DNA of 11,727 nt from Candidatus Latescibacterota bacterium (lineage in GTDB: Bacteria > Latescibacterota > UBA2968 > GCA-2709665): positions 1 through 11,727 of the forward strand of contig JASLMQ010000332.1 in assembly GCA_030746455.1 (NCBI GenBank), read 5' to 3'. Made by a program: the position numbers and the translations under genes. The notes below the pieces were generated by a model. The model was not told the origin of the DNA. It saw only the letters and a list, made by a program, of their open reading frames with translations, and did no database searches. Below, one piece after another: positions 6,578 to 11,727 of this stretch (position 1 is its first letter; every line of letters starts with the position of its first letter).

Positions 6578-7549
6578 TCACAGCCTCTTGAGGGCCTCGA
6601 GAAGGACCTCGTCGACCTCGATTCCCTCGCGCGCGCGGATCTCGCGATCGCGGAAGGCGCGTTCCCCGGGGACAAGGATCTCGCTGACCCCCTCGGCCCG
6701 GTCCGCCGATTTGAGCCGGTCCACGAGCTCTGCGACCGCCTCCTGGAACGTCTCGGAATCCATAAAGACCGACGGCGAGATGGCCAGCATGAAGATCCCG
6801 TAGTTCCCGCCGGAGTCGGGCACCGGCGCGCCCCGGACCAATGCGCCGGAGAAGATCTGCACCATCACCGACAGGGCGTAGCCCTTGTGCCCCCCAAAGG
6901 GCAGCACCGACCCCTTCCTGGCCTCGGCCGGATCGGTCGTCAGACGCCCGTCGGGCCCGATGGCGCAGCCCTCCGGAATCGATCGACCCTCCTGGGCGGC
7001 CAGCCTGAGCTGCCCGTTCGTAATCGCCGAGGTCGACAGATCCACCAGGACCTGGCCCTTTCCAGCGGGGAAGGCCGCCGAGATCGGGTTGGTTCCCAGT
7101 ACCGGCTCGGTGCCCCCCCAGGGGACGGTACGGGGACTCGTGTCGCACATCACCAGGCCCACCATGCCCGCGTCGGCCACCATCGACGCGTAGTAGCCCA
7201 ACATCCCGCAGTGGCTCGTGTTGTGCGCGCCCACCACCCCGACCCCCGTGCCGTCGGCCTTCCCAACCGCCAGTCGCGCACACCGGTGGGCCACCAGGTA
7301 GCCCAGATTCTCCTGCCCGTCGACCAGTGCATAGGCCCCGCCCTCGCGGGCGAGACGCATCGGTCGGCGCGACACCCCGGCGACGCGCTCGGAGATTTGC
7401 GGCAGCCGGATCAGGCCGTGGGTGGGCCGTCCCCTCAGCTCCGCCTCCAGGAGGCAGTCGGTCACGATGTGTGCATCGTCTTCGCCCATTCCCCGAGCGG
7501 TCAGAATACCCTTCGAGAGGTCCCGCACGTCTTCTACAGCCATCTTCAT
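6578..7549 (-). CDS. Malate/L-lactate dehydrogenase family (Ldh_2) NAD(P)H oxidoreductase
   Basis: The 323-residue product belongs to the Ldh_2 family, cytoplasmic NAD(P)H-dependent enzymes that reduce 2-oxo acids or cyclic imino acids. Members include malate, sulfolactate, ureidoglycolate and 2,3-diketogulonate reductases and delta1-piperideine-2-carboxylate reductase. Family motifs are in order: RGRPTHG (39-45, H44), NTSHCGMLGYY (110-120, H113), GTNPISAAFPAG (152-163), DLSTSAI (170-176) and FGGHKGYALS (218-227, K222). Length and motif spacing are normal. The ATG at 7549 has AGGAG 8 nt upstream; a second in-frame ATG lies at 7543. The substrate cannot be read from the sequence. It neighbours lysine-synthesis genes but has its own promoter and lies upstream of the riboswitch promoter, so a shared pathway is not shown. 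An imino-acid or 2-oxo acid role linked to lysine is only one option. Confidence 0.92.
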   Translation of the reverse strand: MKMAVEDVRDLSKGILTARGMGEDDAHIVTDCLLEAELRGRPTHGLIRLPQISERVAGVSRRPMRLAREGGAYALVDGQENLGYLVAHRCARLAVGKADGTGVGVVGAHNTSHCGMLGYYASMVADAGMVGLVMCDTSPRTVPWGGTEPVLGTNPISAAFPAGKGQVLVDLSTSAITNGQLRLAAQEGRSIPEGCAIGPDGRLTTDPAEARKGSVLPFGGHKGYALSVMVQIFSGALVRGAPVPDSGGNYGIFMLAISPSVFMDSETFQEAVAELVDRLKSADRAEGVSEILVPGERAFRDREIRAREGIEVDEVLLEALKRL

Positions 7550-7663
7550 CGCGAGGTCTCCTGCTGCATATCAGATCACGAGAGCCCGCCCGGCAGGCCA
7601 CCACAGCCCGGTCCGGTGCACGCGGATCGGTCCCACGTCTGTGCGAGCGTCTCCTCGGTCCGC

Positions 7664-7692
7664 ATAATACGGTGCCTGGCACGGCGGGTCAA
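7664..7692 (-). promoter_or_regulatory. Sigma70-type promoter of the Ldh_2 gene
   Basis: On the minus strand TTGACC (7692-7687) and TATTAT (7669-7664) each match five of six consensus bases and are 17 nt apart. The predicted start is near 7657, giving a leader of about 108 nt before the ATG at 7549. One arm of a 12-bp inverted repeat covers most of the spacer and the edge of the -35. Confidence 0.72.
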
Positions 7693-7718
7693 GCCCCAAT
7701 GCGGATCCCGCCGTGCCA
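7677..7718. repeat. 12-bp perfect inverted repeat, candidate operator
   Basis: TGGCACGGCGGG (7677-7688) is mirrored exactly by CCCGCCGTGCCA (7707-7718) across an 18-bp spacer. It overlaps the -35 box of the minus-strand Ldh_2 promoter and ends 17 bp before the -35 of the divergent plus-strand promoter. No T-tract follows on either strand, so it is not a standard terminator. Its position suits a dimeric regulator acting on one or both promoters, but no regulator gene is visible in the window. Confidence 0.6.
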
Positions 7719-7735
7719 CCTGGAGGGGAGTGGCC

Positions 7736-7764
7736 TTGACTTTGGCTGCCGGGGTCTCCATATT
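7736..7764 (+). promoter_or_regulatory. Sigma70-type promoter of the plus-strand unit
   Basis: TTGACT (7736-7741, five of six) and CATATT (7759-7764, four of six) are 17 nt apart, in a short A/T-rich island that stands out from its surroundings. The predicted start near 7771 leaves a leader of only about 8 to 25 nt before the candidate start codons at 7779 and 7794. Confidence 0.65.
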
Positions 7765-7793
7765 TAACGCAAGCCCTTGTGCCCCAACCACCG

Positions 7794-8288
7794 ATGAGGA
7801 AAAGCCGCTCCGTGCCCGAGGAAAGACTGCCACAGCGTCGACGGCCCGACACCTCCCTCACCCGGGAGGAGAAGCGGCTCGTCATTGCCGGGCTGCGGGG
7901 CCTGCGAGGCGCCGCACGCTCCTTTGTGGCGGACATCGCCCGCCAGGCCCAGGAGGCCCGAGGCCGCCTCGACGACGACGTCTACGGCATCGTGCGGGTC
8001 ACGCTCGAGGCCCTGGCCCACAACGCCGGATCCCCTCCTCCCCTGGTCTTCGCGGTCACCCATTACCAGACAGGAGAGGTGAAGCAGGTCGGCTTCCTGC
8101 CCACGGGCGTCACCCGGATGCCGCGTGTGGGACGGTTCGTGACCAACGATCCCAGTTACCGGCCGCCGGGCGCCATCGGGTCGCGCACCCCCCCCAGATC
8201 GAGGGATGACCGGTGTCGGCCGAAAAGCTCCCCATACGATCCTACTCGCACGAGGAGCTCCGGCTGCTGGCCGCCGAGGGCCGCCTGA
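7794..8288 (+). CDS. Small hypothetical protein, probable frameshift at its end
   Basis: I do not recognise the family. As read, the frame gives 164 residues. The N-terminus is basic (RKSR, then RRRP). A charged helical stretch covers about residues 23-80, followed by a strand-rich part with FAVTHYQTGEVKQVGFLP near 90-105. No signal peptide, membrane segment or known motif is visible. Codon use is typical of the window up to about residue 132, then turns rich in Arg, Ser, Pro and Cys and overlaps the next gene by 76 nt. The change falls on an 8-C run (8188-8195). With one more C the frame would end at the TGA at 8207-8209, giving about 138 residues and a stop 3 nt before the next start codon. 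The ATG at 7794 has no Shine-Dalgarno; GTG 7779 (near-leaderless) and GTG 7812 (with GAGGA upstream) are alternatives. It probably forms an operon with the large gene downstream. Confidence 0.6.
   Translation: MRKSRSVPEERLPQRRRPDTSLTREEKRLVIAGLRGLRGAARSFVADIARQAQEARGRLDDDVYGIVRVTLEALAHNAGSPPPLVFAVTHYQTGEVKQVGFLPTGVTRMPRVGRFVTNDPSYRPPGAIGSRTPPRSRDDRCRPKSSPYDPTRTRSSGCWPPRAA
8201..8205 (+). promoter_or_regulatory. Ribosome binding site of the large peptidase gene
   Basis: GAGGG ends 7 nt before the GTG at 8213. An in-frame TGA at 8207-8209 rules out any earlier start, so this site fixes the beginning of the large gene. Confidence 0.7.
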
Positions 8289-11200
8289 AGGGCCGAGGGA
8301 TCGACTCCCTGGTCAACCTCCGTCCCGGGCGCGCGGCCCGAGATCGGGAAATCGGCCAGGCCGCCTTCGAATCCCTCTGCGCCGGGCTGCCCTGCTGGAC
8401 CGATCCCATCCCCCTTTTAAACACCTTCATCGAGCTGGTCCGCCTACCCAGTCCCTCGGGCAGCGAGACGGAAGTCGCCTCCTACCTATCCGCAGAGCTC
8501 CAGTCCCTCTCGCCGGACGGCATCACCACCGATCCCATCGGCAACCTCGTGGCCACCTTTCCGGCCACGTCCGACCAGGCCCCCGGGCTCCTCTTCACGG
8601 CCCATATGGACTGCGTCTATCCCGGGGACCGGTTTCCTGTCGTGCCCGTGTTCGGGGAATCCGGCGAGATCCGTACCGACGGGTCGAACAGTCTGGGCGC
8701 CGACGACAAGGCCGGCATCGCCGCTATCCTCGCCACGCTGGGGTACATCCGGGGCACGCAGGTCCCCCACGGACCGATCCGCGTGCTCTTCACCGTGCAG
8801 GAAGAGATCGGGTTCCGCGGCATCAAGCAGGTTCCGGCCAGCATCCTGAACGGCATCCATCTCGTCCTGAGCATGGACCCGCCCGTTCGGGTCGGGCGGG
8901 ATGAAACGGCCCACATGGCCGTCCTCCACATGCTCCCGGGACACCCCCTGGTGCCGGTCGTACGCCAGGCCGCGCAGGACTGCGGTCTCAGCCCCACGGT
9001 CCTCTTCGAGGACCAGGGCTATGTCGGCGGCGACACCATCTGTCTGTCGCCTCTGGGGGCCAGCGTGGTGGACTTCTGCTCCTGCAGCCGCTACCCCCAC
9101 ACCTCCCACGAGCACCTCTGGATTCAGGACCTGCTGGGCCAGACCAACTGGATGGTGGCCACGGCCGAGCGGGCCCTCGAGCTCCACAAGGACGACCTCG
9201 AGCTCCGTGCCGTATACGGAGAGGAGCCCATCGGGAACCTCACGGATGCGAGGAAGCAGATCCCGCTCACCGAAGAGGTGCTCCGGGAGAAGATCGAGCT
9301 GGCGCGAACCGTTCACACCCGCGAGGGGACGAACGCCGTCCACGCGCTCCATCACCTCTCGGCGATTGCGCCCCGCATCGGAGACCGAGAACTCCTCTAT
9401 GCCCTGCTGGAAGCCTATGGGCGCTGCCTGCGGCTCGACCAGATCCCACAGGTACTCCGAGATCTCACCGCGTCCCTGGTGCATCTGGCCTCCAATCTCG
9501 CGGACGTGCGCCCCCTGGAGCCCCTCATCGAGGTGGCCCAGGGCGTAATCGACCGAGGAGGCGACGAGACGGCCCGGGTCAACGCCCTCCGGTTCCTGGA
9601 GGAGATATTTCAGAAGGAGCGGCGCGTCGTGGTCAAGGCACGCCTTCTCCGGATCCTCATTCTGGGCCTTCAGAGCAGCTCGGCCACCTTCGCCGACGCA
9701 CTGATCCGGTTCTTCCGCGCAAACCTGGACGACACCATCCACGCCCTCACCGTCGCCTTCTGCAATCGGAACCGCGCGGGATGGGAACGGACGTTCGCGT
9801 CTGGGTCGGGTCGCATCATCAACGGACGAAGCCGTGGCGACGAAGGCGCGCGCTGGATCCTCATCCGCCAGCGGATCCTCCAGCTCCTGCTCGAGGAAGA
9901 CCGCATCCTCCCCGAGATGCTCGAGTGGATCTTCACCCACGACGGGGCCGCCACACAGAAGATCGCGGTCGCCTTCATCGACCCGGATCGCACCACCCAG
10001 GTCGCCGGAAGGATCCTGCAGAACCTGAAGAGCCGCCAGCCCGGGGTCCAGGAGACCGCCGTCCACTTCGTGGGCACCCACCGGATGGTCCAGGGCATCC
10101 CGATCCTGATCGAACTGTTGCTCAACCCCTACCTCTGCCGGAACCGCAGTCTGGTGGAGTGGGCCCTGGACGCGATCGGTCAGCCCGCGCTCGCCGAGGT
10201 GATCAGCAGGCTCTCGATCGACGCGGAATACGATGCCTTCGTCCGGCGGATGTTCAACAGACACGACACCACGACGGAGGTCGACTTCGCCGAGCTGCCC
10301 CATCGGCTCGAGGGCGTCTACGGAAGATCCTTCTCCCTGAACGACCCCTCGATGCTGGGCATGCTGGGCCATTATCTGGGAGAGCCGGAGATTCAGAGGC
10401 TGGAGGACCTGTCTCCCTGGGACAAGCGCAGGGCCATCGTCTTCTACGACCAGATCAGCCAGCTCTACCCGCGGGAATGGCACCTGGTCCAGCTGGCCGA
10501 GGTCCTGGAAGGCGCCGTCGAAGGCACCCGACTGCACTTCCTCCAGATGGCGGTGCAGAAGAACATCTTCGACGACGCGGACTTCATGTCCCTGGTCTCC
10601 CGCGAGAATCCCCGGTTCCTGGAGCACTTCGTGCGGTTGGAGAAGCAGATCCCCCGCCACGTGCTCCTCTCGCGCCTGCGAGAGCTGATGGCGGGCGCGC
10701 AGCTGGACATGTCGGATCCGCAGGACGTGGAGATCTACTACCTCTATCTGCTCAAGCAGAGCACGCGGATGCCGGACCGCACCCGGTACCTCAAGCACAT
10801 CGAGGAGGCCAGGAGGCACCTCTTCCCACCCCTGATGCCCTACTGCAAGGCGTTCACCATCACCGGGGACCGGATCGAGGAGGTCGGCACCGTCGACCGC
10901 CAGCGGATCCGGGCCCTGATCGAGGATCTGCCCCAGGCGTCGGCACGTGAGGAACGTCTGCGGCTGCTGCTCTCCCCCGATATCCTGGCCAAACGGGAGC
11001 GTCAGCGCCTGGTCAACGGCTTGTCCGAGGCCCTCGGGATCGACGTGACCGCCCACAGCACCCTGGAGGCCCGGGCCGATGCCCTTCTCGACGCGATCGA
11101 CTACGAGTTCGACTCCGCGTATCGGCCGGTGCCCCAGGTGGTCTTCCCCATCCTGCTCCGGGTGAGGATGAAGCACCGGACCGACGCCGTTGTGGATCAC

Positions 11201-11727
11201 CTGGCCGACCACGCGATCGAATACGCCCTCATCAACCACCCGGAGATCGCCGACATCTTCGGGTCGGGCGAGCTCGACCTGATCCTGGACAACCTCAACG
11301 ACCTCCTGACCGACCGGGTCTACGAGGCCGAGCGCGACCTCTCCGAGGACGTCTTCGCCGAGTTCCACGACAAACACGTGGCCGCCCTCGCGCAGTTCTA
11401 CACCAGCCAGTGGAAGGGCATCATACGGGACCTCAAGAAGCATTTTCCTGACGGACGCGAGGCCGAGCTGATCGCCACCACCGAGCGTGCCATGCAGGAC
11501 TTCAACGTGCGCAGCGAGGAGGACTCGGACCTGCTGGACACCAACCTCCAGCGCCTTGTGGCCGTACTGCGACCCTCCGATCCCGACCTGCTGGGCTACC
11601 ACCGCAGGCACCGCGAGTTCTACAGGGTCTACACCGCCGTGCTTCGGGTGCGCAACATCCGCCAGCTCAAGCGCATCTACCTGGAGGTACGCAACCGGCT
11701 CCAGGACGAAATCTCCTTCGCCACCCG
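8213..11727 (+). CDS. Giant M20/M42-like metallopeptidase with long helical tail, partial at 3' end
   Basis: This frame stays open for 1171 codons and runs off the window. Residues about 65-325 form a zinc-peptidase core like the PepT-like M20 and M42 aminopeptidases: FTAHMDCVYPGD (128-139; H131 metal, D133 catalytic), GADDKAGIAAIL (162-173; D164 bridging metal ligand), FTVQEEIGFRGIK (193-205; E197 base, E198 ligand), MDPP (221-224; D222 ligand) and RYPHTSHEHLWIQDL (293-307; H296 ligand). Only about 70 residues separate D222 and H296, so the usual 100-residue dimerisation domain is absent. Residues 340-1171 are mainly amphipathic helices, HEAT-like around 350-670, with no family I can name. 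No signal peptide or membrane segment is visible. The GTG start is set by an in-frame TGA 3 nt upstream and a GAGGG site. The small gene before it is probably in the same operon. Hydrolysis of peptides is likely from the intact ligands; the substrate and the role of the tail are unknown. Confidence 0.88.
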   Translation, partial: MSAEKLPIRSYSHEELRLLAAEGRLKGRGIDSLVNLRPGRAARDREIGQAAFESLCAGLPCWTDPIPLLNTFIELVRLPSPSGSETEVASYLSAELQSLSPDGITTDPIGNLVATFPATSDQAPGLLFTAHMDCVYPGDRFPVVPVFGESGEIRTDGSNSLGADDKAGIAAILATLGYIRGTQVPHGPIRVLFTVQEEIGFRGIKQVPASILNGIHLVLSMDPPVRVGRDETAHMAVLHMLPGHPLVPVVRQAAQDCGLSPTVLFEDQGYVGGDTICLSPLGASVVDFCSCSRYPHTSHEHLWIQDLLGQTNWMVATAERALELHKDDLELRAVYGEEPIGNLTDARKQIPLTEEVLREKIELARTVHTREGTNAVHALHHLSAIAPRIGDRELLYALLEAYGRCLRLDQIPQVLRDLTASLVHLASNLADVRPLEPLIEVAQGVIDRGGDETARVNALRFLEEIFQKERRVVVKARLLRILILGLQSSSATFADALIRFFRANLDDTIHALTVAFCNRNRAGWERTFASGSGRIINGRSRGDEGARWILIRQRILQLLLEEDRILPEMLEWIFTHDGAATQKIAVAFIDPDRTTQVAGRILQNLKSRQPGVQETAVHFVGTHRMVQGIPILIELLLNPYLCRNRSLVEWALDAIGQPALAEVISRLSIDAEYDAFVRRMFNRHDTTTEVDFAELPHRLEGVYGRSFSLNDPSMLGMLGHYLGEPEIQRLEDLSPWDKRRAIVFYDQISQLYPREWHLVQLAEVLEGAVEGTRLHFLQMAVQKNIFDDADFMSLVSRENPRFLEHFVRLEKQIPRHVLLSRLRELMAGAQLDMSDPQDVEIYYLYLLKQSTRMPDRTRYLKHIEEARRHLFPPLMPYCKAFTITGDRIEEVGTVDRQRIRALIEDLPQASAREERLRLLLSPDILAKRERQRLVNGLSEALGIDVTAHSTLEARADALLDAIDYEFDSAYRPVPQVVFPILLRVRMKHRTDAVVDHLADHAIEYALINHPEIADIFGSGELDLILDNLNDLLTDRVYEAERDLSEDVFAEFHDKHVAALAQFYTSQWKGIIRDLKKHFPDGREAELIATTERAMQDFNVRSEEDSDLLDTNLQRLVAVLRPSDPDLLGYHRRHREFYRVYTAVLRVRNIRQLKRIYLEVRNRLQDEISFAT

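Noticed and set aside
6146..8209. 687-codon plus-strand frame across the dapA leader and the Ldh_2 gene
   Set aside because: It runs antisense to the riboswitch and to a clear enzyme gene and through both divergent promoters. It is rich in Arg, Pro and His, with no family motif.
8206..8904. 232-codon plus-strand frame beginning with an ATG at 8206
   Set aside because: It overlaps the peptidase core in another frame and has Arg/Pro/His-rich shadow composition.
8486..11611. A 1041-codon open frame on the minus strand opposite the large peptidase gene
   Set aside because: It is a by-product of G/C-rich codon use on the other strand. Its composition is dominated by Val, Leu, Gly, His, Asp and Arg with no domain, whereas the plus-strand frame has an ordered set of peptidase motifs, a ribosome site and a longer open run.

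Overview
This is an 11.7 kb window of G+C-rich bacterial DNA with a biosynthetic block on the minus strand (1-7549) and a divergent, mostly unrecognised unit on the plus strand (about 7736 to the right edge). Shine-Dalgarno sequences, sigma70-type promoters and a lysine riboswitch make it bacterial. Nothing here fixes the phylum; an uncultured, high-GC lineage is my guess. I see no tRNA, rRNA, insertion sequence, CRISPR array or integrase.

Minus strand, in transcription order. (1) A malate/L-lactate dehydrogenase family oxidoreductase (7549-6578) has its own promoter (7664-7692), whose -35 box is covered by a 12-bp inverted repeat. (2) A near-consensus promoter (6523-6551) fires just ahead of a lysine riboswitch aptamer (6511-6329). 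All five helices, the P2/P3 loop complementarity and the conserved junction words can be traced. A likely attenuator hairpin follows (6297-6260). (3) dapA (6147-5113), a GTP-type PEP carboxykinase gene (5012-3207) and dapB (3025-2219) follow with gaps of 100 and 181 bp and no visible terminator between them. A strong intrinsic terminator (2166-2135) closes the unit. (4) A separate promoter (2075-2103) leads to a 653-residue divergent transaldolase-family protein (1965-4).

The first two steps of the diaminopimelate/lysine branch thus flank the enzyme that interconverts oxaloacetate and phosphoenolpyruvate. The whole set may sit under lysine feedback at the RNA level. Oxaloacetate is the carbon source of aspartate, so lysine could be adjusting precursor supply along with the committed step.

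Plus strand. A promoter at 7736-7764 drives a short unrecognised gene (7794 on) and then a very large open frame from 8213 through the right edge (1171 codons, unfinished). The large protein starts with a compact M20/M42-like metallopeptidase core with all expected metal ligands but no room for the usual dimerisation domain. More than 800 residues of mainly helical, unassigned sequence follow. The end of the small gene sits on an 8-C run: one extra C would end it 3 nt before the next start codon, so this run is either a sequencing error or a true frameshift. This two-gene unit is the best candidate in the window for something undescribed.
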